Source: Bacteriovoracaceae bacterium (GTDB lineage Bacteria > Bdellovibrionota > Bacteriovoracia > Bacteriovoracales > Bacteriovoracaceae). From it: 64,000 nt of DNA. This document shows positions 44,801 through 54,099 of this stretch, one piece after another (position 1 is the first letter of the stretch; each line of letters opens with the position of its first letter). The translations under genes and the position numbers were made by a program. A model generated the notes under the pieces. The model saw only the letters and a program-made list of their open reading frames with translations, was not told the DNA's origin and ran no database searches. The stretch lies in NCBI GenBank assembly GCA_013141065.1, contig JABFRR010000011.1:62001-126000 (forward strand). Reading direction: 5' to 3'.

Positions 44801-45449
44801 GCACCGCAATGAGTCCGGTCCATCCTAAAAAATAAAAAAACATCGATAAGGAACCAAATAGAAGTAAAAATGCCCAGCCCAAATCTCCAATTAACATCGG
44901 CACGTCAGCAATAGATTCAGAATCTGAACTCATGTGATTGACAACATCACCAACATTAACTTCTTGCCTAGCATCTTGAGAAAGAACCAATGCCTGCTCA
45001 AAAATTAGTCGATTTAACCTACTCGTTATTCTGACATTTGCTCTAAGTGTAGCATAAAAATTATGTTGATAACCAATTCCCATAAAAATGCCAATTAATC
45101 CAAGGCCTACAGCAATTGGTAACACATTTAAGTAATCAATTTTTCCCTCAGACAATAAAGTTAACTTGGTTATAAATTGGTTTACAAAAAGTGGGCTTGA
45201 TAAACTTGCGACAACTCCAATAAAATAAAAAGACCAAGCTCGTTTAAGCAAGTATTTTTGCTCTCCAAGAATTTGCCATAGCATTGATTTGTTACTTTCT
45301 AAATTTATTGATGGATCTTTAATCGTCCGGTCCAGTTGTAATTCTGGAGGAACCTCGAGCAAGTCATCAAAAGTGAGTATTTTTTCTCGTCCCTTGCTAA
45401 TGAGTGGCGAAATCTGACAAAAAAAGAAGTTTTTAATACTTTGATACAT
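41819..45449 (-). pseudogene. MRP/ABCC-type ABC exporter (TMD-NBD-TMD-NBD), frame broken in NBD2
   Basis: A full-size exporter in one gene: first TMD, NBD1 (GEVGSGKTT, LSGGQKQR, LLDDPLSAVD), second TMD, NBD2 (GRTGAGKTT, LSQGQRQL, MLDEATASID). The first frame stops just after GLTFEIPAGST; the rest of NBD2 is one frame off. Dropping one of two adjacent C at 42397-42398 yields GSTVGIIGRTGAGKTT and a continuous 1209-aa protein. The start is put at ATG 45449 (MYQSIKNFFF), just after the PPTase stop. A loss of NBD2 would normally abolish transport, so this is a recent pseudogene or a sequence error. The layout resembles eukaryotic MRP pumps, known in few bacteria. Confidence 0.8.
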
Positions 45450-45456
45450 AAGATTG

Positions 45457-46131
45457 TTAATTTTTGATCTCAATAACACACAGGCAATGTCCTTCATGGA
45501 TAGAAAACTGCCCTGTAAATTCGTCTAAATGACCAGGTCGATATTCATCGTTTAATTCTTTAAGTAATTTTATTTTAAAGGTTCCATTCAAAAAATCAAT
45601 TTCACTTACTGCTGCATCAAGAAATCCAAAAAACTGATGTACTTGAGGATAGAGAGCTTTATAAAGAGACTCTTTTATCGAAAAAATCAAAGTGAGTAAT
45701 TCTTCATTTGCTAAATTGGCGTGCGATTTTAAATCTAAACTATTCGTGATATGAGACTTGAGTTCTAACTTTGTTCTCCCAAGTATTTCCAAGTCAATAC
45801 CAACACCTTTTAAAAATTCGGAACTTCCTACAGCGGCACTAACATAATCTCGGTTGTGAGTGATACTACCAACAACGCCTAGAGGCCAAAGTGGAGAGCG
45901 GTCTACTGAATATGGTAATTCAAAAAGAGGACGGTTAAAATATTTACTGTGGGCCATGCTTGCACACATTCTCCCCAAGAGAAATTCCTCTATCCTTTTC
46001 GGATGAAAACTTAGAACCTCTGGTGAAAGAATAATACTTTCTTTCAGTGCCTGGTAATCACTTGAAAAAAAGTCTTCTCTTTTTAGAAAATAAAAAGATG
46101 AATAAGTAAAAAGATCATTCCATTTTCTCAA
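45457..46131 (-). CDS. 4'-Phosphopantetheinyl transferase (Sfp/EntD type)
   Basis: Protein of 224 aa with the family signatures GVVGSITHNRDYVSAAV, GVGIDLEILGR (Mg-binding Asp and Glu) and FSIKESLYKALYP. It transfers phosphopantetheine from CoA to the Ser of carrier proteins. The length and the WPLGVVGSITH block place it with EntD-like enzymes, usually serving siderophore or other NRPS/PKS pathways. No carrier or synthase gene is in the window. Overlaps the esterase gene by 17 bp and lies 7 bp before the exporter gene. Confidence 0.88.
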   Translation of the reverse strand: MRKWNDLFTYSSFYFLKREDFFSSDYQALKESIILSPEVLSFHPKRIEEFLLGRMCASMAHSKYFNRPLFELPYSVDRSPLWPLGVVGSITHNRDYVSAAVGSSEFLKGVGIDLEILGRTKLELKSHITNSLDLKSHANLANEELLTLIFSIKESLYKALYPQVHQFFGFLDAAVSEIDFLNGTFKIKLLKELNDEYRPGHLDEFTGQFSIHEGHCLCVIEIKN

Positions 46132-47806
46132 GATTATTCCACTGTTTTAAAAAATCATTTAAAAACTGATCTCTCCAGATTTGATCATCTCCCAGATAGA
46201 GTAAAAATTTCTGATTTCCATATCTTAAGTAAAATGCACCAAAATCATTCCAATCTAAACGATTGGCTTCCATGTGTTCTTGCAAGCTCGCCCAAGCAGT
46301 GCGATCTGAGGCCGTAAATTCTGCTTCGAAGATGTTACTTTGAATACCCGATTCATTGACTGCAAAAACTTGTAATTCATGTTGAGTGCTAGTTAAATCA
46401 CATAACTTAAAATCCCAAAGTGTATTTATAACAGGGGTCAGAAATTTTTCTTTATTTAAGGCAATATTCACTTCAAAAACTTTATCGACACCGTTATTGA
46501 CTGCCTGACCTGATAAAATTAAGCAGGATTGAACAACTTGAATTTTAGTGTTTACTAACTGAGGCCGATTCATTCCCTCAACTTCGCCGAGCCAAGAATT
46601 TCGAGTAAATATTCGAGTGCCACCAAAAGTATTTTTTATTTCAAATTTAAATATGTACTCACCCATCGTGAGTTCTCGAGAAAATGCACTGAAACGTCTA
46701 TCTCGACCAATCACCACTGCAAAACGATCAACATTCTTTCCTGTTTTTTTATCTACAACTACGACGTTCAAAGATTTAAAAAATTCTTTTGGTATTGTGA
46801 TTAAACCCGCAACTTGAAACTGAAGCCCACTGGAGACGACGGGCTCCAATAAGACTTCTGGTAATCGAACTTCGCTCGATCGTCGATTATTTGTATAAAA
46901 AAATTGAGCGAGGTATTGTGGATAATTTAAGCTTTTTTTATTAATAAAGTTCCCACCATTTCCACCTTGTCCTGCTGGCCAGTTATGTCCTAGGTTTTTA
47001 TTCATAATGAGTGAGACTCTAGGCCCTGCGGCGTCTGACCACAAAGTACCAGTGCCTTCTTTGTTGGCACCATCTAATTTCAAAGTGTCAAAAGAACTTT
47101 GGTTGAGAGCTCCATAAATTGTTTTCAAAATATCTGCATTGAATAAATTAAAATTGGTGCTGACAATATAATCATTGTTGCCATAAATAATTGAAGCTAT
47201 TTGTGTTTTTAAAAATTGCTCTTTTCCATTGGCTAAATTTTTACATGTATTTAACATTGTTTCATAAGAAGTTTTAGGCCTAGAGATTTCAGACGATGCT
47301 GTTCCCGTAGATGGCCCGGCATTGATGCCAAGACCTGCATAGAGCTCGGGAGCCAAGCAACCCAAAATCATGGATTGACCTCCACCAGAAGAAAGTCCCG
47401 AGAGATAAACTTGTCCAGGATCAATATTTAATTCACTTCTGGCGATCAAAGCTTTAGTTAAATTAATTAATGCTCCATTATGACGATTATTTACGGTGTG
47501 ATCTCCACCATAATAATCCCAACAGCCTGCGAGCACTCCTCCATTTGGAACTTTGGGAATAGCAACAATCATATTAAAATCATCTGCAGTAGATTCCCAA
47601 TTTCCATCTTTTTTTAAATCTTCAGCTTTTTGTGAACAACCGTGAAGATTAATCATTAGAGATTTTTTTTTCGTTTTTACAGATAGGCTCAGCGGAATTT
47701 TTGGCAAATAATAGTGTACTTGGACTCCCGCAATTGTTTCAAATTTCCACTCAGCTAAGGCCTGCAATGAAAAAAAGCCTAAGGTCAAAAGAACGATTAA
47801 TTTCAT
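46115..47806 (-). CDS. PHB-depolymerase-like secreted esterase
   Basis: Protein of 563 aa with a signal peptide (to ALA). N-terminal alpha/beta-hydrolase of the esterase_PHB type: LMINLHGCSQKAEDL (oxyanion region), YLSGLSSGGGQSMILGC (nucleophile elbow with Ser), and NLGHNWPAGQGG (likely His). The C-terminal ~230 residues are Ig-like/beta-sandwich modules (LNVVVVDKKTGKNVDRFAVV; CLILSGQAVNNGVDKVFEV), likely substrate-binding. Secreted polyester or acetyl-ester hydrolysis is the probable role. First gene of the three-gene operon with PPTase and exporter. Confidence 0.85.
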   Translation of the reverse strand: MKLIVLLTLGFFSLQALAEWKFETIAGVQVHYYLPKIPLSLSVKTKKKSLMINLHGCSQKAEDLKKDGNWESTADDFNMIVAIPKVPNGGVLAGCWDYYGGDHTVNNRHNGALINLTKALIARSELNIDPGQVYLSGLSSGGGQSMILGCLAPELYAGLGINAGPSTGTASSEISRPKTSYETMLNTCKNLANGKEQFLKTQIASIIYGNNDYIVSTNFNLFNADILKTIYGALNQSSFDTLKLDGANKEGTGTLWSDAAGPRVSLIMNKNLGHNWPAGQGGNGGNFINKKSLNYPQYLAQFFYTNNRRSSEVRLPEVLLEPVVSSGLQFQVAGLITIPKEFFKSLNVVVVDKKTGKNVDRFAVVIGRDRRFSAFSRELTMGEYIFKFEIKNTFGGTRIFTRNSWLGEVEGMNRPQLVNTKIQVVQSCLILSGQAVNNGVDKVFEVNIALNKEKFLTPVINTLWDFKLCDLTSTQHELQVFAVNESGIQSNIFEAEFTASDRTAWASLQEHMEANRLDWNDFGAFYLRYGNQKFLLYLGDDQIWRDQFLNDFLKQWNNLEKME

Positions 47807-48327
47807 AAAATTCCACGATTAAGCATTAAGTCACTAATTTTATATATCTTAGAATTAAAAAGAAGCTTCGTCATATGAAAAAAGTCATTCTCTATTCATC
47901 TTAATTTTTCTATAATGACCCAATGAAATATACAAACTTGTCAGTCACTTTTTTATTATTCTTTTCTTTTTTTAGTTTAAACTTAGCAGCTGCTAACGAG
48001 TCGTGCACCAAGGCCAGCCGCCAAGAATTTTTAAGTCTCAATGAGGCGCTTTATCAAGAATACCGCGATATCGACACTCAAAGCAGCATGACAACTTATA
48101 AGAAAGCTTTTTGGATTGAAGGAAATCCTAAAGTTAACAAAGCACTTTTTTTAGCCCACGGCTACATGGGAAGCCCTGGGGAAATGAAATATTTAGCAGA
48201 ACCATTTATAAAAGCTGGCTGGTCTATAATTGGTTTTTTATTACCTGGTCATGGAAGTACGCACTTCGTGGCAAACGTTTACAAACATCCTCGGTGGTCT
48301 AATTCTTTAAAAATTCAATTAGATTTA

Positions 48328-48336
48328 GTCTCGAAG
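48328..48336. repeat. Left target-site duplication of the IS
   Basis: GTCTCGAAG, identical to 49976-49984; encodes V-S-K in the hydrolase frame. Confidence 0.9.
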
Positions 48337-48349
48337 CAGCAGTTCCCGG
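48337..48349 (+). repeat. Left terminal inverted repeat of the IS
   Basis: CAGCAGTTCCCGG; matches the right end in 11 of 13 bases after inversion. Confidence 0.8.
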
Positions 48350-48481
48350 CCTCTTAGCCTGTCAACCCGATTTAAAACTCATAGTGTTATAGGGTAATAA
48401 ATTCACGATTTTTCGAAAAAAATTATTTTTGATGGTAAATGGCTTTGAAGAATAAAAAACAAATCAGAACGGGCGTTAAAA

Positions 48482-49847
48482 TTAACCTGTCTCTGGTGGC
48501 ATTTCACGATAGTAAAGAAGGTAATAAAATTGATCCCAGCTAGATAATGGCACCCATTCAATAGCACTGGTTAAACTGCTCCATAAGCTTGATTTTTGCT
48601 TAAATTTTTCAACTAATTTTTTAAAAGTATAACAACTAATCTCTTGGATCTGGTCAACAAAAAATGCCAGAAACATACTCATAATAAAATTATGTGTTAA
48701 GTTTTTTTCACCATGCCCATAATTATGTTCTAAATTATAACCTCTATTCTTCAAAGTATTAAACGTTTCATTTTCTATTTTCCAGCGCGTGCGACCTCCT
48801 TCTGCAAGTTGAACAATATTATTTTTTGTAACTGCTATATCTGTAATAAATGTGAAATTACGTTCGAGCCTTTCTGCTTTTCCCTTTTGCCAATCCATTC
48901 AGTGACTTCTTTAACTTGAACAAAATTTATAAATGGACTTTCCTTGTCTTGATGGAGTCTTATATTGTTTGCAAATCTGTAATTCATTTTTGTTGTTTTT
49001 ATAACTTTTCACCAGACTCAAAAACTCTTTCGTGAAACTGGGTTTCTCCAGTAGTCTCTCCCTCTTTTACACTCATAAAAAGAAGACTTTTAGTTTCTTT
49101 GACTGCTATTAAAAACTCATAACCATACTCTCGAAGTAATTTTATAATAGGTCCATTGGCATACAAAGCATCAAGTAAGAAAATTATTTTTAACTTCGGG
49201 TGCTCTCTTTTAAAATCAGCTAAAAATCTTCTAAATGCTGTTTGTTCAGAATCGTTTTTACTACTTCCATCAAGTCTCATAATGGGTTCAGGGCACATTG
49301 GAATAACTTGCTTTAGATCTGGGTGAACAATTGATCCTGCCAAAATATTATGTCCAAATTTAAGAGTCATTTTATTGTTTTCATCAAAATGTTCTTCAAT
49401 CATGCAACAGTCACAAACTAATTTTTCCGATCGAAAATATCCAGATCCATCTGTTGCTAATAAATAATGAGATTGACCATTAATTTTCATAAACTCAAAC
49501 TGCTCTAGCGTTTTTGATCTTTGAATATATGAAAAAAGTCTTTGAAATAATGGTCGATACTGATTGTATTCTACTGTTTCTAAAATATCTCTTAAGTGAG
49601 TATCTGACGGAACTCTATCAATTTTAAAAAGTGAGTTGAGATTGTGCATTCTAATTTTATGTTCTTTCAATTGATTTTCAAATTGTAAAAGAGATGGTGA
49701 TTTTAGGGCAAAGACCGCAAAGCTAGACATTAAAAAATTCTTGAGAGGTATTTCAAAAATTGGTCTTTTTTCCTTAAATTTTGAAAATTCAGATAGAATA
49801 ATTTCATTACATTCTTCAACTTTCAATTTATTTGCTTGTCGCCCCAT
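48482..49847 (-). pseudogene. DDE transposase with two frameshifts
   Basis: The N-terminal frame (49847-48999, 282 aa) holds LLATDGSGYF and IIFLLDALYANGPII (catalytic acids of a DDE enzyme) and ends prematurely after FESGEKL. A middle stretch in another frame reads MNYRFANNIRLHQ (around 48980-48900), and the C-terminal frame (48898-48482) contains GRTRWKIENETFNTLKNRGY with the final catalytic Glu and NLEHNYGHG. Two one-base deletions, near 49000 and 48890, explain the frame changes. The element is therefore probably immobile unless helped in trans. Family: DDE_Tnp_1/IS4-superfamily by pattern. Confidence 0.85.
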
Positions 49848-49962
49848 AAAACACCTCTGAAAAGCATTTTAGATGGCCAGAAATGATTTGTGAAGGCCAG
49901 AAAGCATAAATCATTACGAAAAATTAAATATTTTCTCTTATCTTGAGTGGGAAAAATTTACA

Positions 49963-49975
49963 CCGGGAATTCCTG
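49963..49975 (-). repeat. Right terminal inverted repeat of the IS
   Basis: Reads CAGGAATTCCCGG on the minus strand, matching the left end in 11 of 13 bases. Confidence 0.8.
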
Positions 49976-49984
49976 GTCTCGAAG
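49976..49984. repeat. Right target-site duplication of the IS
   Basis: GTCTCGAAG, identical to 48328-48336. Confidence 0.9.
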
Positions 49985-50508
49985 TGCTTTAAAGAAGTAA
50001 AAGCCGTTGGGTTTTCAACTGGTGGTCTTTTATTAACTCAATATGTATTAAACGAAAAAAAGCCCTCTAGCTTAAAGAGTCTACATCTCATTTCTCCTTA
50101 CTACATCCAACGTTTTGGTGGATTTTTTGACAGCATAATAGGTCATTTTGTGAATGGACTTTCAGTTGATACTGCCTATTTCCTGAGCCGATTTAAAGAT
50201 TTAAAAGTTATGACACTTGATTCGCAGTTTTATCATCAAAATCTTCCCATAGACGCAGGTCTGCAAGTTAAAGAACTAGGAATTATTGAATCAAAGAAAG
50301 ATTATACTGCTAAAAAAATACCAGTTCAGCTTTTTATTTCAGAAGGAGATTGGACAGTCGATATTCAGGCGACCAAAGACTTTATAATAAAAAATTTTGA
50401 AGAAGTTGAACTTACTTATTACAAAGGTGAAGAGCCTCATCACTTAATGTCACCTTCAGTAAGTTCAAAAGCTAAAGAGATTCAGCAGAAAATTTTTAAT
50501 TTTTAATA

Positions 50509-51072
50509 TTAATTTGGCAAATTTGATTGTGCTAACAAGTCATCAAGAAAGAATGCACTCAATTCCATTCTTCCACCCAATTGACTTTTTCGGTATATTT
50601 GACTGGCTTGTTGCCTGACCGTATTTTCATTTGAACCTCGAATTTCTGCAATTTCTTTCATTGATAAACCTTTTATTAATAATAAGGCTATTTCTTTTTC
50701 ACCACGACTAAATGACCATCGATTAAACTGAGCATCGATATAACTTAAAAACTCAGAAGAAAGATGACCAATTTTTTGTTGAAAATCCATTTGCTCTTCT
50801 TTTATTTTTTGATTCAAATTCGCATTTATCAATCCCAATTCGGTTATTTTCTCTCGGTAACCTGTCATTTCATTTGATTGCCATTTAACAATTCTAAATT
50901 GAAAGAAGGCTCCAAGCATAGAAAAAATCCATAAGGCAATTTCAAGCATGAGGTGATCGATACCAACCCCTTGCCTCATGTCTACAACGACATCAAACAT
51001 CGTAAACAAACTCACTCCGAGTAAAAGTATGAAAGTTATAATTTTAATTTTATTTTCTTGAGTAGACGTCAT
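50509..51072 (-). CDS. Membrane-anchored LuxR-type transcription regulator
   Basis: The ATG at 51072 overlaps the TGA of the upstream gene. The 187-aa protein has two N-terminal membrane helices (about 10-30 and 40-60), a coiled-coil linker (about 68-105) and a C-terminal LuxR-type HTH (EKEIALLLIKGLSMKEIAEIRGSNENTVRQQASQIYRKSQL). It has no receiver or autoinducer domain. Such proteins would respond at the membrane and bind DNA directly. Last gene of an operon with a beta-rich exported protein, a thioredoxin-like protein and a multi-pass protein. Confidence 0.8.
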   Translation of the reverse strand: MTSTQENKIKIITFILLLGVSLFTMFDVVVDMRQGVGIDHLMLEIALWIFSMLGAFFQFRIVKWQSNEMTGYREKITELGLINANLNQKIKEEQMDFQQKIGHLSSEFLSYIDAQFNRWSFSRGEKEIALLLIKGLSMKEIAEIRGSNENTVRQQASQIYRKSQLGGRMELSAFFLDDLLAQSNLPN

Positions 51073-52247
51073 AGTATTTTGTAACTCCATATTTTTTCTT
51101 GCGCTTCTAAGCTTTTATTTACATCGTCAGTAGTAATACAAGATTTAAATTTTTTCCCTGGATCGACTTGCTGATTCATATAATCTTTAATATCTGGGGA
51201 CTGATAGGGATCTGAAATAACATAACCTGCTCTTTCAATGCATTTCTCATCCTGACAATCTTGCCAAAATGCTCCGTAAACAATTCGGCCATCGTTGGTA
51301 AATCCGGGAAAACTATCAGCATGAACTCTTTTAAGAGGATCATCCAAAGTAAAAGTTTTCTTTAAGTCTCGATCATAAAAATAGACACCGTTTCCCCGAT
51401 TTCCCATCGAACCGCTAGCATAAAATAAAACAGCATTGAGTTCAGGTTTTGAGAAAATAATTTTTGAAACTATAACATTTAAATCTAAAACTCGCTCACA
51501 AGATTTATGATCATTTCCAAACTTATAAATTCTCATTGAGACATCTGAGTCTTTAGGGTTTTGTGGCATAGAAGCAAATTCACTACCATCTAACGAAATC
51601 ATGGGCAAGCTCATGACATCTCCATCGCTAGAGCGAAGATTTTTACACATATACTCAACAGATCCATTATCTTTTTTGGAAGCTACTCCATTTTTATCTA
51701 GCCCCACTTTAATAATTCTATTTGATAAGACTCCAACTCCTTGGTTCTCGCTATTGCCCGAAGGCCAAGACAGCGAACGAACCTGATGATCTGATGCTGA
51801 TCCACCACTTAATTCTGCAGCGACGGTATAAAATCCACTGATACCACCTTTAAATTGCTTTTTTGCCTTTTTTTGCTTTCTTAGGATATCAGTTAATTTG
51901 TAGTGATCCCCATTTGTATCAACTAAATATCTCCAAGTTCCTTGAACTGGAAAAGCTTCATTTGACAGCGGCGTTTCATAGGGAATGACTGAATTACTTA
52001 ATGCTTTATTGTCATTTCTTTTGAGCTCCATGAGGGTAACCTGACTTAGGCCTTTTCCTGAAAATGAACGCAAAATATACTTTCCATCTGGACTCACTCG
52101 AGCATACATTCCAAGCTCAACCGTACCGTTGTCATTTCGTGAAACCCAATTTCCACTGAAGGGAAAATACTCATGTGGAGGTACACATTCAGAGGCCATT
52201 AAGTTTGTAACAGAAACCAAAGATATAAAAAGCATAATTTTTTTCAT
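51069..52247 (-). CDS. Exported beta-propeller-like protein of unknown function
   Basis: Protein of 392 aa with AAGGAG upstream and a signal peptide (to LMAS). Repeated patterns such as ARVSPDGKYILRSF, PMISLDGSEFASM and PGFTNDGRIVYGAF resemble TolB/WD-like propeller blades. Several cysteines. It overlaps its upstream neighbour by one base and is coupled to the LuxR-type gene by ATGA, so it may be a periplasmic input for that regulator. Confidence 0.65.
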   Translation of the reverse strand: MKKIMLFISLVSVTNLMASECVPPHEYFPFSGNWVSRNDNGTVELGMYARVSPDGKYILRSFSGKGLSQVTLMELKRNDNKALSNSVIPYETPLSNEAFPVQGTWRYLVDTNGDHYKLTDILRKQKKAKKQFKGGISGFYTVAAELSGGSASDHQVRSLSWPSGNSENQGVGVLSNRIIKVGLDKNGVASKKDNGSVEYMCKNLRSSDGDVMSLPMISLDGSEFASMPQNPKDSDVSMRIYKFGNDHKSCERVLDLNVIVSKIIFSKPELNAVLFYASGSMGNRGNGVYFYDRDLKKTFTLDDPLKRVHADSFPGFTNDGRIVYGAFWQDCQDEKCIERAGYVISDPYQSPDIKDYMNQQVDPGKKFKSCITTDDVNKSLEAQEKIWSYKIL

Positions 52248-53053
52248 TACATTTCTCCTTTCAGTTCAAAAGAGAAAGTTTCAAATAATTTTTTAGAATC
52301 CTCATTGGTCATGACTCCGGTAATAAAACGCGGATGAATCTTTTTATTATTAAAAACAAAAGTTACTGGAAAATGATTGAATCCATTTCTCATAAAAATA
52401 TCCATCGATACATTTCGATTAATACTGTACTTGCTGGCGAGATTACGGTTATTTTTTTTGATATTCTTTTGATTAAGAACATCAAGTGCTCCCAATATTT
52501 CTTCCGTACTGGCCCTAGGGTCAACTACCGGGATAAAAGTATACCCTAATGCTTTAGCCAGGCCCTCTACTCTTGGCAGATCAAAAACAGAATAAGAAAA
52601 TTTTGGTGACCAAAAATAGATTATTCCTTTCTCATTTAATGAAAGAACTTTAATTAAATCAGCATCATTCCAATCATCACTTGTTTTCGTATTATATATT
52701 TTTTCTAAATACCACGGATATGGCTCATCTTTTATTAAGGCTTCACAGGTCGAATTAAAACTGACACGGGAAAACTTTTGATTTTTTAGCCAGATGATCT
52801 CAGGGGCTTTTCCTTTAGTTTGATGAAGTTCTACCCACTCCCCAATAATTTTGGAAATATTACGATAAACTAGTTCTTTATAAGACCCACCGACTTGTTG
52901 AAGAAATTCTTCCTTGTCCCAGTTGTTTTTAGCTAAATAACCTAAAAACTCACGTTGACAGATTTGATTGTCAAAATTTAACCAAGGTGATTTATCCGCG
53001 GTCATTCCCGGCCTAATTAGTGACATCAATATAAAAAAAACTAAAAACTTCAT
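52247..53053 (-). CDS. Exported thioredoxin-fold-like protein
   Basis: Protein of 268 aa with a signal peptide (to MTA). The C-terminal half looks like a thioredoxin fold: KGIIYFWSPKFSYSVFDLPRVEGLAKALGYTFIPV and HFPVTFVFNN with the cis-proline. The CxxC site is replaced by SPKF, so it is unlikely to be a redox enzyme; a structural or binding role is more likely. TraF-like proteins of conjugation systems share this layout, but no other conjugation gene is present. Confidence 0.55.
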   Translation of the reverse strand: MKFLVFFILMSLIRPGMTADKSPWLNFDNQICQREFLGYLAKNNWDKEEFLQQVGGSYKELVYRNISKIIGEWVELHQTKGKAPEIIWLKNQKFSRVSFNSTCEALIKDEPYPWYLEKIYNTKTSDDWNDADLIKVLSLNEKGIIYFWSPKFSYSVFDLPRVEGLAKALGYTFIPVVDPRASTEEILGALDVLNQKNIKKNNRNLASKYSINRNVSMDIFMRNGFNHFPVTFVFNNKKIHPRFITGVMTNEDSKKLFETFSFELKGEM

Positions 53054-53062
53054 TAAAGTCTC

Positions 53063-54040
53063 CTAAATAGTTGCTTGCAAAAAACTTTTAAATCGATCAT
53101 TTCCCTTTTTCCAGATTATCGCATCAAAAATAAAATGAGAAATTAACGGAGTTGTTAAAAGGGCGATTGCAAGTGAATCAAAATGACCACTCATTTCAAC
53201 TAAATCCTCTTGAAAGTAATCAACTAATCCACCAAAAGCAAAAATAGCGATCAGAAAAAACCCAGCATATTTTTTAATCATCCTTGATGTATGTGTCAGA
53301 ATAATTCGTTTTTCCATCAAGAAATAATAAGGAATTGCGTGGGAGAATATTAGCAGGACATAACTTTTAAGTTCATTGGTAGAAAAAATAAATCCATAGG
53401 CATAAACTGAAGCAAAGAAGGCCATGGTAAAAATCCCTTTAGTATTTTTAGTTAGGATTAGATAAATGAAAAAACAACATGCTATTCCAAGATAAACTAG
53501 AGGTAGAACATTTATTACAAACGAATGTTGCAAAGGAGAAAGATAGTTATGGAGATAAAATGGCATAAGTATTTCGTCACTTAAAAGTCCTTTGTTCATA
53601 GGACCTCTTAAGTGAAAAATTAAAAATGGAGCAAGTGTCAAGAAATAGTAAAAAAACTTAATTAATGAGTTATGAGTTTTAATGCCGGCCCGGTAGAGAA
53701 AAGTAATTCCAAGCCCCTGTCGCATGTTGTGAAAAATTGTAAAATAGAAGATATAAAAGAAAAAATGAGAACTACTAAAATAGTGAATAATGAAATTAAG
53801 TAAAAAAGTTCCCAATAACACAGCACTCACATATTTTTTCCCAGCTTCAGAAGGGTCAAAGAGAACCTCAATAAAAGTTGAGTAAACATGTCCCCCATCT
53901 AGGAAGTAAATTGTTAGTAGGATAAAAATAGACGAATTCAGCACTCCCGAAAATTGAATTAAAAAAAAAGCGATCAAGGTAGCCAGAAAAATTTTCGTTA
54001 GATCACTATATTGACTGCTAAAAATTGAATGGGCTCTCAT
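53063..54040 (-). CDS. Multi-pass membrane protein with conserved-looking His residues
   Basis: Protein of 325 aa with eight or nine membrane helices. His residues sit within or next to helices (FLDGGHVYSTFIEVLF, FTIFHNMRQGLGITFLYR, ISHFIFDAIIWKK), the kind of pattern seen in membrane metal enzymes such as the Brp/Blh dioxygenases or fatty acid desaturases. I cannot assign it to one of these. It lies 9 bp upstream of the thioredoxin-like gene in the same operon. Confidence 0.6.
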   Translation of the reverse strand: MRAHSIFSSQYSDLTKIFLATLIAFFLIQFSGVLNSSIFILLTIYFLDGGHVYSTFIEVLFDPSEAGKKYVSAVLLGTFLLNFIIHYFSSSHFFFYIFYFTIFHNMRQGLGITFLYRAGIKTHNSLIKFFYYFLTLAPFLIFHLRGPMNKGLLSDEILMPFYLHNYLSPLQHSFVINVLPLVYLGIACCFFIYLILTKNTKGIFTMAFFASVYAYGFIFSTNELKSYVLLIFSHAIPYYFLMEKRIILTHTSRMIKKYAGFFLIAIFAFGGLVDYFQEDLVEMSGHFDSLAIALLTTPLISHFIFDAIIWKKGNDRFKSFLQATI

Positions 54041-54099
54041 ATACTAATTAACCAATTATTCATTTTTGATTTATTTCCTGACAAATATTATTTAATAAG

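Larger units (their letters stand above)
48337..49975 (-). mobile_element. Insertion sequence, 1639 bp, IS4-superfamily-like DDE type
   Basis: Bounded by 13-bp inverted repeats (CAGCAGTTCCCGG and CAGGAATTCCCGG, 11/13 matching) and flanked by a 9-bp direct duplication GTCTCGAAG. It contains one transposase gene in two frames on the minus strand. Inserted into the alpha/beta hydrolase gene. Perfect target duplication indicates a recent insertion, although the transposase is already broken. Confidence 0.88.
47923..50506 (+). pseudogene. Exported alpha/beta hydrolase interrupted by an insertion sequence
   Basis: The 5' part (47923-48336) encodes a signal peptide and FLAHGYMGSPGEMKYLA with GFLLPGHGS; the 3' part (49985-50506) encodes AVGFSTGGLLLTQ (nucleophile Ser), FISEGDWTVD (acid) and EEPHHLMSP (His). 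Removing the IS with one copy of the 9-bp duplication joins LVSK to CFKEVKAVGFS in frame and gives a 311-aa protein. The catalytic triad is thus complete only in the joined form. As it stands the gene is disrupted; either fragment alone lacks part of the active site. Confidence 0.92.
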
